From positions 1-45,443 of the forward strand of contig JBBQHM010000006.1 in assembly GCA_038323965.1 (NCBI GenBank): a stretch of DNA of 45,443 bases. Direction: 5' to 3'. This document shows, in pieces, positions 30,906 to 40,308 of the stretch. The translations under genes were made by a program, and so were the position numbers. Numbering within the stretch: the stretch's first letter is position 1; every line of letters begins with the position of its first letter. Origin of the DNA: JBBQHM01 sp038323965 (GTDB lineage: Bacteria > Verrucomicrobiota > Verrucomicrobiia > Chthoniobacterales > UBA10450). The notes under the pieces are model-generated. The model was given only the letters and a program-made list of their open reading frames with translations. It searched no databases and was not told where the DNA came from.

Positions 30906-32634
30906 ATCCGAGCATTTCGCGGACGTATTTTACCGGCGGACTGCCGTAGGACAGCACCGCGTCGTTATACTTTTTGAGATTGAAATTCGCGCCGTCGCGC
31001 GCCTTGGCCTGCTCGCGCATCGCCAGATGTTCCGTCACGCCGACGAAATAAGTGGAGAGCTGCGACGAGGACAAACGTGCGCGTTTCCATTTCGCGACCG
31101 CTTCGCCTTCCTGTTGAAATCCCTCCTTCATCATCACGTCGAGCGCTTCCTGCTCGCTCATGTTTCCGGCGTGAATGCTCTGGTCGATGATCGCGTTGCA
31201 AATGACGCGCAGTCGCATTTTCAGTTGCTGCATTTTCACTTCCGGTCCGCCGTAGCCGGCTTCCGCCATCAGCTGCTCGGTATAAACGGCCCAGCCTTCG
31301 ACGAACGTTCCGCTCTGGAAAATTGCGCGTACGAGTGTTGGCCCGTGGAATTCGTTCGCATGCGCGAGTTGAAGATAATGGCCGGGCATCGCCTCGTGCA
31401 CGCTGAGATTGCGCAGCATGAAGTTGTTATACTCGCGAAAGAACGAATCCTTGCGCTGCTGGTTCCAGTCATTCGGCGTGGGCGCCACGGCGAAGAATGT
31501 TTTGCCATTGTGTTCGAGCGGCCCCGGCGAATCGCAATACGCAATCGCCTGGCCGCGCTTGAACTCCGGCATCACGATTACGTCGAGCGGCGTGGTCGGA
31601 ACGCTCATGAGATCTTTCGATTTCACGAACTCCGTCGCTTCGACCACGATCTTTTTCGCGTCGGCAACGATCGTGGTGTCGGTCGGATGCTGCTGTGCAA
31701 GCTTGTCGAGGACGCCGCTCGTCACCTTCTTTCGGTCGGCCAATGTCGCTTCGTCGGCGTTGGGGAAATACTTTTTGTAAAGGGGCAACGCCGTTTCGTA
31801 GATCGCTTTCTGCGTTTTATCGAGGTCCGCTCGCGCGGCTTTCATCAGATCTTCCATCGACATATCGGACGACAAGGCGAAGCGCAATTTCTTGCGAAAT
31901 TTATCGGCGCCGATACGGAACTCGCCGGTTGATCGGGGCATCAAATCCTTCTCGAGCCACGTCTTGTAATCAGTCAATGCAGCGATCGTCTTCTCCTGTA
32001 ACGACGCGATATCGGCCTTTGCTTTCGGCGCGCTGTCGAGCAGCGGCGCGAGCCCTTCCTTGATCAACGAAATCGTGCCAGCCGTCTGCTCGATCGCCGT
32101 CTCGGTGTAAACCTTGGGCGGGTTTTTCAGGTTCGCCTTCGTCTGCGCGATGACCGCCGGGATTCCTTCCATGCGTTTGCGCAACGCTGCGACGCGCTGG
32201 TCCGGCGTGCCGAAATCGCGCGCGACCAGCAGATACAAACTGTTGGCGAGACTTTGATTATAAACGAGCGGGTTCCATTCGCGTTCTTTCAGCTCTTCAA
32301 TGCCGAAGATCTCGTTATCGATGCTGTCTTTGAGGAGGCGGACGTCGACCTTGTTCGGCCCAGTCAGTTGAGTGAGATCATTGAACGCCTCGAGTTGCTG
32401 GCGGAATTGTTTCGAACGGGCGAGCTCCTTCGCGACCGCGCCGTCGGAATAATCCGTAAGCCGATCGTCAAAGCGATGGTCACCGAGTTCGGTGGCGTAT
32501 TCCGGATGCGTCTGGAGCAATCCTTCGATGTAATCCTGGGCGACTTTCTGGAATTGATCGTCCTGCGGAGTGGCGGATGCGGTGAGGCTGAGAAGGCCGA
32601 GGAATGACGCGGCGAGAGTGACGGTGTGTTTCAT
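30901..32634 (-). CDS. Secreted DUF885 family protein, putative metallopeptidase
   Basis: A 577-residue protein with a Sec signal peptide (MKHTVTLAASFLGLLSLTASA, cleavage about residue 21). It has the long helical DUF885 architecture. The zinc-binding motif HEAMPGH (His413, Glu414, His419) matches the HExxPGH signature of this family. A downstream Glu is likely the third ligand (FVEGWAVYTEQLM). Members are thought to be carboxypeptidase- or oligopeptidase-like enzymes. The adjacent POT transporter suggests a peptide scavenging pair: peptides digested in the periplasm, then imported. Its last codon and stop fall in a class D palindrome. Confidence 0.85.
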   Translation of the reverse strand: MKHTVTLAASFLGLLSLTASATPQDDQFQKVAQDYIEGLLQTHPEYATELGDHRFDDRLTDYSDGAVAKELARSKQFRQQLEAFNDLTQLTGPNKVDVRLLKDSIDNEIFGIEELKEREWNPLVYNQSLANSLYLLVARDFGTPDQRVAALRKRMEGIPAVIAQTKANLKNPPKVYTETAIEQTAGTISLIKEGLAPLLDSAPKAKADIASLQEKTIAALTDYKTWLEKDLMPRSTGEFRIGADKFRKKLRFALSSDMSMEDLMKAARADLDKTQKAIYETALPLYKKYFPNADEATLADRKKVTSGVLDKLAQQHPTDTTIVADAKKIVVEATEFVKSKDLMSVPTTPLDVIVMPEFKRGQAIAYCDSPGPLEHNGKTFFAVAPTPNDWNQQRKDSFFREYNNFMLRNLSVHEAMPGHYLQLAHANEFHGPTLVRAIFQSGTFVEGWAVYTEQLMAEAGYGGPEVKMQQLKMRLRVICNAIIDQSIHAGNMSEQEALDVMMKEGFQQEGEAVAKWKRARLSSSQLSTYFVGVTEHLAMREQAKARDGANFNLKKYNDAVLSYGSPPVKYVREMLGL

Positions 32635-32652
32635 AGTTGGTTGCGTGCTGGA

Positions 32653-32721
32653 GGTAGAGCGAGACTCCGTCGAGCTTGAAGAGCGAGATTGTGCGCCGGC
32701 TCGACGGAGTCTCGCCCTACC
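32653..32721. repeat. Class F palindromic element
   Basis: Bases 32653-32675 and 32699-32721 are reverse complements at 22 of 23 positions (arm contains GCGAGACTCCGTCGAGC). It occupies the gap between the DUF885 and POT genes, both on the minus strand. No copy of this class was seen elsewhere in the window. Confidence 0.85.
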
Positions 32722-32727
32722 CGAATG

Positions 32728-34152
32728 CTAAGTCGGCGTGCCACCGGCGAGGATAGGCTCAGTTGCTCCGCCTTCGTAATTCTCCTGCGATTGCAGATAG
32801 GTTTTCCCGCGATAAAACATCGCGACGAACACGAAGAGGATCGCGGCCACAAACATCAGGACGGCGAAGAACATGAAATACTGGGTGTCGTTCATCTTCA
32901 CGGTGCCGTCGGCGTTACGGATGAAATAGTTCACGCCCGCGGTGAAAAGGTTGCCCATCGATACGGTGAAGAGCCATAGCGCCATGACCGCGCTCTTCAT
33001 TTTGTTCGGAGCTTGCGTGTAGGAAAACTCAAGGCCGGTGATCGACACCATTGCTTCGCCCAAAGTGAGGATGACGTAGGCGAGGAACTGCCAATTCACG
33101 CTCGGTTTGGCGCCGCCGTCGATCATTCGCTGGATATGCCAGATGACCAGATAACTGCCCGCGGTGAGGAAGAGTCCGATGCCGATCTTGCGCAACGGCG
33201 TGAGGGTGAAGAGGCGATCCATCAATGGATAGATGACGTAATTCACCAGCGGGATGAAAAGCAGAATGAGAATCGGATTCGCGGTCTGCACCTGCGACGC
33301 GATCAGGTCCATACCCATCCAGTGCAGATCCATCTTCTGCGCCTGTAACGTCCACGAGCCGCCGCTACTTTGGTCCCAGAGCGACCAGAACATCGCGACA
33401 AAGACATAAACGATCGCCAGCCGACCAAGCGCCCCCAAGCCTTCCTTGCTGAAAACCTGTTTCACAAAGCCGAGCCCGGCAGGCGGAATATGAACGAATT
33501 TCTTGCGACCCGCCCAAAAGAAAATCGTCGCGATCACCATGGCGACGCCGGGAATACCGAAGGCCCAGCGCGGACCAAACCGTGGATCAGCCAGCAGGAA
33601 TGGGCAGGCGATAGTCGAGATAAAGGAACCGGCGTTAATCGAGAAATAAAACCAGCCGAAAATCTTCGAAAGCAGATGCTTATTCGACTCGCCGAACTGG
33701 TCGCCAACGTTCGCCGAGACGCATGGCTTGATGCCACCGGAGCCAATCGAAATCAGGCCGAGGCCGGCAAAGAGGACCCAGCGTTGGCCGACACCGATAC
33801 CAAATTTGGTGTCCATGAAGGCGAGGGTCAGATGGCCCAGGCAGTAGACGATTGAGAGCCAGAAAATGGTCTGGTATTTGCCGATGAAACCTTCCGCGAG
33901 GATCGCGCCGAAAATCGGGAGGAAGTAAACCGCGGAGACAAAAAGAGCGAAGTTCTGTCGCGCTTCGGCGTCGCCCATTTTATCCAACGCACCCAACTTG
34001 TTGACGATATAAGTCGTCATGAAAACGATGAGGATGGAACGCATCCCGTAGAAGCTGAAGCGCTCGGCCGCTTCGTTGCCGATGATGTACGGAACGCCCG
34101 GCGGCATCGTCGTCATGTTTGGTGGCGACGTTACGTATTGGTGTTTGGCCAT
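32728..34152 (-). CDS. POT/PTR2-family proton-coupled peptide transporter
   Basis: A 474-residue integral membrane protein of the major facilitator class with about 12-14 helices. The family signature is in GNEAAERFSFYGMRSILIVF (the E-x-x-E-R-F-x-Y-Y-G type motif at about residues 26-45), and GGIKPCVSANVGDQF matches the second PTR2 signature. It should import di- or tripeptides with protons. ATG at 34152 begins MAKHQYVTSPPN. It is adjacent to the DUF885 peptidase and likely in the same unit. A C-terminal tail of about 25 soluble residues (SQENYEGGATEPI) follows the last helix. Confidence 0.93.
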   Translation of the reverse strand: MAKHQYVTSPPNMTTMPPGVPYIIGNEAAERFSFYGMRSILIVFMTTYIVNKLGALDKMGDAEARQNFALFVSAVYFLPIFGAILAEGFIGKYQTIFWLSIVYCLGHLTLAFMDTKFGIGVGQRWVLFAGLGLISIGSGGIKPCVSANVGDQFGESNKHLLSKIFGWFYFSINAGSFISTIACPFLLADPRFGPRWAFGIPGVAMVIATIFFWAGRKKFVHIPPAGLGFVKQVFSKEGLGALGRLAIVYVFVAMFWSLWDQSSGGSWTLQAQKMDLHWMGMDLIASQVQTANPILILLFIPLVNYVIYPLMDRLFTLTPLRKIGIGLFLTAGSYLVIWHIQRMIDGGAKPSVNWQFLAYVILTLGEAMVSITGLEFSYTQAPNKMKSAVMALWLFTVSMGNLFTAGVNYFIRNADGTVKMNDTQYFMFFAVLMFVAAILFVFVAMFYRGKTYLQSQENYEGGATEPILAGGTPT

Positions 34153-34170
34153 AGGAATTAACTCCAGTTA

Positions 34171-34419
34171 CTAGGGTTTCTTTTCTGGGAAAAGATCGAC
34201 CGGTGTCCCGATGGGCGACGCGGTGGGCGCGGCCGCTTCCGTGCGCGTATCGGCGTTCGCGTGCTCTTCGGCGCGCGCTGGTTTTTCCGCACCGCGTTCA
34301 CGTTGCACTTCGGGCAGCTCGCCGACGTGATGTTCTTCGCAGGAAAGAAAAACGAAAGTGCCGGCACAGACGAGAGATGACGCGATGCGCAAAAAACCGG
34401 AGGACATGCGGAGGCACAT
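34171..34419 (-). CDS. Small lipoprotein
   Basis: An 82-residue protein with a lipoprotein signal peptide (FLRIASSLVCAGTFVFLSC; lipidated Cys27). The mature 56 residues are acidic then alanine/proline-rich (EEHHVGELPEVQRERGAEK) and unrecognised. An ATG four codons later (34407) is an alternative start. It lies 18 bases before the POT gene on the same strand and may be coexpressed. A longer frame over the same region in another phase (34158-34430) is rejected as a shadow. Confidence 0.6.
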   Translation of the reverse strand: MCLRMSSGFLRIASSLVCAGTFVFLSCEEHHVGELPEVQRERGAEKPARAEEHANADTRTEAAAPTASPIGTPVDLFPEKKP

Positions 34420-34488
34420 CTTAACGGCACGTATTCCGCGCGCGCAACTAAAACGTCGGAACGGTCCTCGTGAACCCTGTCCGACCTC

Positions 34489-37002
34489 TCAACGATGCTT
34501 CTTCTTGTTCACGGTCACGAGAAATTGTTTGGTCGCTGTATTGCCAGCCCGGTCACTGGCCGTGACTGTGACGGTAGTCACACCCTTTGGAAAACAGCTG
34601 CCCGATGGTGGACTGGCCGTGGCAGCGACCGGACCGTCGACATCATCGGTGGCACTCACCGAAAACGTTACGGTGGTGCACGGACGATGTTTCTGCTTCA
34701 AGACCGTGATGTTCGCGGGAACCGTGATCACGGGTGGCGTCGTGTCTGTCGAGACCGGAACTTGGAAATCCGATAACGTGACGTTTCGAGAAAGCAGCGC
34801 GTTATTCACGACAGTGTAAGTGACCGTGAACGAGCCTCCGCCATCGGTGGTGTTCAATCGTGCGCCGTTGGCGACGTTACTGAATGCGCCTGCCAAGATG
34901 TTCTGGGTGGTGACGATCGTAAAAACATCACCAGGCGCGGGCGTGAATCCATTGATCAGAGTCACGCTCAGATTCCCGTTCAATGTCAGGACACCGCCGT
35001 CAGTCTTATTTAAAAGATCGTATTGCGTTACCTGCGTAGTTCCTCCCACCTCGAACGCAAGCTTCGACGTAGATCCGAGTTGCAGATCTCCTCGGTAATT
35101 GAGATTCCCCGCGGAGGATCCCGGCGCAATCGTGCCGTTATTGAGCAGAGATGCGCCTGCGCCATCGATAAATAGATCGCCGTTCCCGCCTATCGTATGA
35201 CCGGAACCGTGGGTGACTGCGACATTGTTGATAAACAGCGCGGCGCGACCAGACGAAGCGCCATCCAGCCTGAGAAGGCCACTGCCGCCCAGCGTACCAG
35301 CTTCGTCAAATTCGAGTAGGCCATTCGCATTTACGGGATCGGTAGAGTTGACGAGGATTGTCCCGTTGTCCGTGAGTCCAGTTCCTCTAACGTAGAGTGT
35401 ATGACTCGCGGGAATTTTAATCGCGCCGTTATTGGTCACTCCTTTAAACAGCGCATTGTTTCCTCCCACGATTTCGATCACTCCGCCATTAGTGGTGTTC
35501 AGCGTACCGCCAATCAAAGTGGCACCTACGATTCCACCATTGTTGTTGCCGCCGATCTGTAGTTTGCTACCGGCGCCATCAGCTGTGAAGGACCCGCCGC
35601 CACTCTGATCCAGGATGCCGGAATACAATCCAACCACGCCGCCGCCAATCGCTTTAATGACACTGTTGTTCTTATGCAACAGGCCGTCGTTGTAGATGAA
35701 ATCCAGTTGCATGCTGTTCCCGGCAGCGTCGTCGCCAATGATGGTGCCGTTGTTTACGAAGAGACCATCGCCAAGAATAGTGCCGCGTCCCTTCACTGTT
35801 TGATTTGCCCCGATGGTGAGCGTGCTGCCGCCACCAAATTTCAGATTTGCCCGGTTATAACCAATACCGTTCAGCGTGACGGTGCCGTTCCCATCCAGAG
35901 CCCCGCTCTCATCGAACTCGAGGTTGCCCGTATCAGCTACCGGATCAGTGGAGTTGACCAGCATCGTGCCATTATTCGTTAGCCCCGTGCCCCTAACATA
36001 GAGTACGCGACTTCCGGGAATCTGAACCGCGCCATTGTTCGTCACGCCTTTCATGAGAGTGCCGTTTCCTCCCACGATCTCGGTCACTCCGCCATTAGTA
36101 GTGTTCAGCGTGCCGCCAATCAAAGTGGCACCCACGATACCACCATTGTTGTTGCCGCCGATCTGTAGTTTGCTACCGGCGCCATCCGCCAGGAACGAAC
36201 CTCCACCCGTTTGATCCATGGTGCCGGAATACAATCCAACCACGCCGCCGCCAATCGCTTTGATCAATCCGTTGTTCTGGTGAAGAACGCTATCATTGTA
36301 AATGAAATCGATCTGCAGGCTGTTCCCGGCAGCGTCGTCGCCAATGATGGTGCCGTTATTCACGAAGAGGCCGTCTCCAAGAATAGTGCCGCGTCCCTGC
36401 ACCGTTTGATTTGCCCCGATGGTGAGCGTGCTGCCGCCACCAAATTTCAGGTTCGCCCGGTTAAAGCCGATACCGTTGAGTCTCACGCTGCCGGTTCCAC
36501 TGAGAGTGGCGGTCTGGTCGAACTCGAGAGCGCTGGTGCTGTTGACCGGGTCAGTCGTGTTCACAACTATCGCGCCGTTGTTAGTGACCCCGCTGGAACC
36601 GTTGAGAAACAAATTCCCGTTAGGAGCGATATTTAGCGTCGAGATGCTGGAGACATTTAAACTCAGAACCGTCACGCTGATCCCCAACGTGCAGGGAGAG
36701 GCAAGAGTAATCGATGCGTCATAAGACGGGTTCGACCCGGGAATGACGGCGCTCGTGTTGGGATCGGAAATTGCGTGCCCATTGGAAGGATACGCTCCCG
36801 TGCTCCAATTGCCGGCAGTGCTGAAGTCGGCGGGGTTGCCGAGGTTACCAATATGCTGGTCGCGCTCCCAAATTCCATCGCCGAAACCATTGGTGTAGGT
36901 GGCTGTAAATGTCGCGGCAGTTGCCAGAGAATTGAGCGCAAGCGCGGCGATCATGATGGTTACAAGCCAGGAGAGTCGGGGAACGGTAGATTTAATTTTC
37001 AT
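34489..37002 (-). CDS. Large secreted repeat protein with C-terminal HYR domain
   Basis: An 837-residue protein with a Sec signal peptide (residues 1-29, ending LATAA). Residues 30-130 are unfamiliar. Two tandem repeats of 202 residues follow (about 137-338 and 339-540), then a partial third to about 600. Each starts like GLTNNGTMLVNSTDP and includes GANQTVKGRGTILGDGLFVN, so the whole is likely a beta-helix, as in autotransporter passenger domains. No transmembrane barrel or sorting signal is visible. The C-terminal 90 residues form a hyalin (HYR)-like Ig fold (TPPVITVPANITV, SATDDVDGPV), ending in a basic KKKHR tail. Likely a surface or matrix protein, function unknown. It is divergent from the sigma/kinase pair. 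Confidence 0.75.
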   Translation of the reverse strand: MKIKSTVPRLSWLVTIMIAALALNSLATAATFTATYTNGFGDGIWERDQHIGNLGNPADFSTAGNWSTGAYPSNGHAISDPNTSAVIPGSNPSYDASITLASPCTLGISVTVLSLNVSSISTLNIAPNGNLFLNGSSGVTNNGAIVVNTTDPVNSTSALEFDQTATLSGTGSVRLNGIGFNRANLKFGGGSTLTIGANQTVQGRGTILGDGLFVNNGTIIGDDAAGNSLQIDFIYNDSVLHQNNGLIKAIGGGVVGLYSGTMDQTGGGSFLADGAGSKLQIGGNNNGGIVGATLIGGTLNTTNGGVTEIVGGNGTLMKGVTNNGAVQIPGSRVLYVRGTGLTNNGTMLVNSTDPVADTGNLEFDESGALDGNGTVTLNGIGYNRANLKFGGGSTLTIGANQTVKGRGTILGDGLFVNNGTIIGDDAAGNSMQLDFIYNDGLLHKNNSVIKAIGGGVVGLYSGILDQSGGGSFTADGAGSKLQIGGNNNGGIVGATLIGGTLNTTNGGVIEIVGGNNALFKGVTNNGAIKIPASHTLYVRGTGLTDNGTILVNSTDPVNANGLLEFDEAGTLGGSGLLRLDGASSGRAALFINNVAVTHGSGHTIGGNGDLFIDGAGASLLNNGTIAPGSSAGNLNYRGDLQLGSTSKLAFEVGGTTQVTQYDLLNKTDGGVLTLNGNLSVTLINGFTPAPGDVFTIVTTQNILAGAFSNVANGARLNTTDGGGSFTVTYTVVNNALLSRNVTLSDFQVPVSTDTTPPVITVPANITVLKQKHRPCTTVTFSVSATDDVDGPVAATASPPSGSCFPKGVTTVTVTASDRAGNTATKQFLVTVNKKKHR
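35380..36592 (-). repeat. Two tandem 606-bp repeats within the secreted protein gene
   Basis: The repeat period is 606 bases (202 codons). Shared blocks such as the segment around 35801-35850 recur almost unchanged at 36407-36456. A third, partial unit continues to about 35240. High DNA identity suggests recent duplication or gene conversion, and the region may vary in copy number. Confidence 0.85.
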
Positions 37003-37132
37003 ACGGCTGGGTAGTTTTGCTTTAGAGGGAATGCGAAAAATGACCCACCAAAACGGACATCTATTTGCGAAATAGTTTCTCCCCGTCCGCCGGTTTTATC
37101 GGTAGGGTCGCTTTTTGAAATGCGGAGCCACT

Positions 37133-37705
37133 GTGAGTGAATCAACACCGGACGTAACGCAGCTCCTCCAAGACTGGCAGGAGGGCGATCCCGATGCGTC
37201 TGCCCAGCTCATGCCGCTGGTGTATGAGGAACTGCGCCGGCTTGCCCGCGCTTATCTTAGCCGCGAAAAAGTCGACCACACCCTACAGGCCACCGCACTA
37301 GTCCACGAAGCGTACATCCGCCTCGTCGACGACGGACGGGTCAGCTGGAAAAATCGCGCGCACTTTTACGGCATCTCCGCGCGCTTGATGCGGCGGGTGC
37401 TGGTGGAATACGCGCGTGCTCACAACGCCGCGAAACGTGGCGGACTGCAACAAAAACTCTCGCTCGACGAAGCGCGCGACGTTAGCGCGGGCGGACCGGT
37501 GGAGCTGGTAGCGCTGGATAGTGCGTTGCAAGCGTTCGCGCAGTCCTATCCGCGCAAGAGCGAAGTGGTGGAGCTGAAATTCTTCGGCGGGCTCGACACC
37601 CGCGAAATTTCCGAAGTATTGCAGGTATCGGAGAAGACGGTGATGCGGGATTGGAGCTTCGCGAAACTCTGGCTCTACCGTGAGTTGACACCCGATGCAG
37701 GCTGA
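37133..37705 (+). CDS. ECF-type RNA polymerase sigma factor (TIGR02999-like)
   Basis: A 190-residue sigma-70 family protein with region 2 (VYEELRRLARAYLSRE, ALVHEAYIRLVD) and region 4 (VVELKFFGGLDTREISEVLQ, VSEKTVMRDWSFAKLWL). It matches the ECF-like sigma group common in Planctomycetes, Acidobacteria and Verrucomicrobia that is often encoded with Ser/Thr kinases. GTG at 37133 is preferred over TTG at 37115 because GGAG lies at 37123-37126, a normal distance upstream. The kinase gene overlaps its last 11 bases, implying coupled expression and probable phosphorylation-based control of the sigma factor. No anti-sigma factor is adjacent. Confidence 0.88.
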   Translation: MSESTPDVTQLLQDWQEGDPDASAQLMPLVYEELRRLARAYLSREKVDHTLQATALVHEAYIRLVDDGRVSWKNRAHFYGISARLMRRVLVEYARAHNAAKRGGLQQKLSLDEARDVSAGGPVELVALDSALQAFAQSYPRKSEVVELKFFGGLDTREISEVLQVSEKTVMRDWSFAKLWLYRELTPDAG

Positions 37706-40187
37706 TCGCGCCGAACGCATCGCTGGTATCGTGGAGCGCAGCCTCGAACTCCAGGGCAGCGAACGTGCGAAGCTGATCGTGCATCTTTGCGAGGGCGACG
37801 CCGAGCTTCAACGGGAGGCCGAGTCACTTTTGAATTTCGAAGAGGAAGCGCACGGTTTTATTGAAGCGCCGGCGTATGAGGCTGTCGCGCAATCTGTCGT
37901 TGATGCGGTCGCGGATCTTCGAACCGAACAAATACTTGGTGATTACAAAATCGTCTCTCTGCTCGGTGAAGGTGGGATGGGTGAAGTTTACCTCGCAGAA
38001 GACACTGCGCTCGGCCGACAGGTCGCTATCAAATTTGTGAAGAGCGGATTCGGAAATTCGAATATCGTCCGTCACTTTCGCAAGGAAGAACAGATTCTCG
38101 CGAGCCTGACCCATCCAAACATCGCGCGGCTCTATCGCGGAAGCGTTACCCCGGATGGAGTCCCGTACTTTGTGATGGAATACGTCGATGGCGACCGCCT
38201 CGACGATTATTGCCGCGACGAACAGTTGCCCATTACCGCGCGGCTCAACCTCTTCCGAAAGATTTGCTCGGCCGTTTCTTACGCGCACCAGCACCTCATC
38301 ATTCATCGCGACATCAAGCCGGGGAACATTCGAATGACTGCTGAGGGCGAGCCAAAGCTCCTTGATTTTGGGATTGCGAAACTACTGGATCCCCAAACAG
38401 CGAGCATTGGCGCACAAACGATGACGCTGGCATCGGTCATGACGCCTGAATACTCCAGTCCCGAGCAGGTGCGTGGGGAAAACATGACGACCGCCAGTGA
38501 CGTGTACAGCCTCGGAGTCGTTCTCTACGAATTACTCACCGAGCAAAAGCCTTACCGAATCGACAGTCGCACCCCCGCAAATATCGCGCGCGCCATTACT
38601 GAGGGGCAGCCGGCGCGTCCGAGCACAGCGCTTACTAAGAATGCGTTACCGTTCGCCAAATCGCAGTCACTCCGTGGCGATCTCGACAACATCGTACTGA
38701 AGGCTTTGCGCAAAGAACCGGAACGGCGCTACGCATCGGTTGCGCAATTTTCGGATGACATTCGCCGGCATCTCGAAGGCCAGCCCGTCATGGCACGCAA
38801 AGATACGGTCGCTTATCGCGCGTCGAAATTTGTGGCGCGCAACAAGGTCGCCGTTTTCGCCGCTGCCTTGATTTTGTTGGCGATCATTTCCGGCCTGGTG
38901 GTCTCTTTGGCTCAGGCGAAAAGCGCGCGCCAAGAGCGGGATGTCGCGCAGCGAGAAAGATTAAAAGCGCAGCGCATCAACAGCTTCCTCCAGGAAATGC
39001 TTGGCGCCGCTGCACCCGAAATAAAAGGCGTCGATGTCAAAGTTGTTGAACTCTTGAGCGAGGCGTCGCGGCGTGCAAAAGCGGACGCCGCTTCTCAACC
39101 AGACGTGATGGCCGATGTGCTTATGACACTCGGCAGGACATACATTTCACTCGGTCTGTTCGAGCCTGCAGCGGATAATCTCCGTGCCGCCGCGGACGCA
39201 AGTTTGAAGGCTAACGGCGAACTAAATTCAACGACGGCAACGAGCCTGGGTTGGCTCGGGTTGGCCTTGGGCGACCTCGCTCAGTCGGAAGAAGGCGAGT
39301 CGGTTTCTCGCAAAGCAGTTCTTCTCCAACGGCAACTCCATCCCGAGGGCAATGCCGACCTCGGCGTCGCACTTTACAGCCTGGGCCTAAATCGGGTCGC
39401 GAATGGCGAGGCACGGAGTGCCATTCCGCTTTTAGAAGAATCCAGTGCGCTAATTGAAAAACATCTTAGCCAGAATCACGGTTATTTCTTGGCGACTCTG
39501 ACCGCGCTGGCAGTCGCTGATGAAAAATCCGGAGACGCTTCCGGCGCTGAAGCTTTGTACCGACGGTCCATCGCTCTTGGGCGCCACGTTGAACGGCGCT
39601 ACCGCATTTACCTGGCTCAGGCCTCGGGTTATCTCGGAGCAATGCTGATCAACCGGGGAGGTTACGCAGATGCCGAAGTTGCGCTGCGTGAGAGCGAACA
39701 GGTTTATCGCGAAGTTGGGGCTGATTCGAGCGTCCCAATGATTCAGGCGTGGCTTGGATCGCTTTACCTCGTGCAGAGCGATTATGCGCGAGCCGAAATT
39801 GAATTTCGAAAAGCGCTCGAGGTGCTTCCGAGATACTTGCCGGCTGACCATTACATACCGGCCGACGCGAAGTATGGCCTCGGCTTAACGCTAACCCGGA
39901 CAAACAGGGCCAGCGAAGGCGAGCCCTACTTGCGTGAGGCGCTCGCAAGCCGGCAAAAGATTCGTCCAAAAGTGGGGGCGGCAATATACAACACCCAGAG
40001 TGCATTAGGGGAGTGCCTCGCCGTGCAACAACGCTTCGCTGAGGCCGAACCATTGCAAACCGAAGCATACGAACGGCTCAAAGGCCTCTTGGGCGCACCC
40101 GACCCGCGTACGATTGAAGCACGCAAACGCATCGCAACTCTATACGAACGGTGGGGCAAAGCTGATATCGCAGCGCGGTACCGATAG
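37695..40187 (+). CDS. Membrane-anchored Ser/Thr protein kinase with C-terminal TPR domain
   Basis: An 830-residue protein. Residues 1-75 are a helical N-terminal region. The PknB-type kinase domain covers about 84-365: Gly-loop GEGGMGEVY (from 91), VAIK Lys113, catalytic HRDIKPGN with Asp206, DFG Asp224 and TPEYSSPEQ. One membrane span lies at about 384-405 (VAVFAAALILLAIISGLVV). From about 440 to 830 there are many tetratricopeptide repeats (GRTYISLGLFEPAADNL), placed outside the cytoplasm. The sensor part may bind a peptide or protein outside, and the kinase may act on the sigma factor encoded just before. Both are inference from gene order. Confidence 0.9.
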   Translation: MQADRAERIAGIVERSLELQGSERAKLIVHLCEGDAELQREAESLLNFEEEAHGFIEAPAYEAVAQSVVDAVADLRTEQILGDYKIVSLLGEGGMGEVYLAEDTALGRQVAIKFVKSGFGNSNIVRHFRKEEQILASLTHPNIARLYRGSVTPDGVPYFVMEYVDGDRLDDYCRDEQLPITARLNLFRKICSAVSYAHQHLIIHRDIKPGNIRMTAEGEPKLLDFGIAKLLDPQTASIGAQTMTLASVMTPEYSSPEQVRGENMTTASDVYSLGVVLYELLTEQKPYRIDSRTPANIARAITEGQPARPSTALTKNALPFAKSQSLRGDLDNIVLKALRKEPERRYASVAQFSDDIRRHLEGQPVMARKDTVAYRASKFVARNKVAVFAAALILLAIISGLVVSLAQAKSARQERDVAQRERLKAQRINSFLQEMLGAAAPEIKGVDVKVVELLSEASRRAKADAASQPDVMADVLMTLGRTYISLGLFEPAADNLRAAADASLKANGELNSTTATSLGWLGLALGDLAQSEEGESVSRKAVLLQRQLHPEGNADLGVALYSLGLNRVANGEARSAIPLLEESSALIEKHLSQNHGYFLATLTALAVADEKSGDASGAEALYRRSIALGRHVERRYRIYLAQASGYLGAMLINRGGYADAEVALRESEQVYREVGADSSVPMIQAWLGSLYLVQSDYARAEIEFRKALEVLPRYLPADHYIPADAKYGLGLTLTRTNRASEGEPYLREALASRQKIRPKVGAAIYNTQSALGECLAVQQRFAEAEPLQTEAYERLKGLLGAPDPRTIEARKRIATLYERWGKADIAARYR

Positions 40188-40216
40188 TTGGCGGCTAACC
40201 GCGTCCGGTAACACGA

Positions 40217-40248
40217 CGGGGTCCCTCGACTTTAGCTCGGGGATGACC
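40217..40248. repeat. Class A palindrome half-site
   Basis: CGGGGTCCCTCGACTTTAGC followed by TCGGGGATGACC matches one arm of class A. No opposite arm is present within the 120-base gap between the kinase and ftsK genes. It is probably a decayed copy. Confidence 0.75.
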
Positions 40249-40308
40249 AGAAGTGACGTTCCTCCCGGTTTAAATTGAAAGGCGCTCCCCTCGCATTACT
40301 ATCGCCCA

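Noticed and set aside
34158..34430. 90-residue frame overlapping the small lipoprotein in another phase
   Set aside because: Arg/Pro-rich translation with no signal peptide or lipobox logic; the 34171-34419 frame gives a coherent lipoprotein.
35380..36592. Tandem repeats as a possible CRISPR array
   Set aside because: Repeat unit is 606 bases and coding; no short direct repeats with unique spacers and no cas genes.
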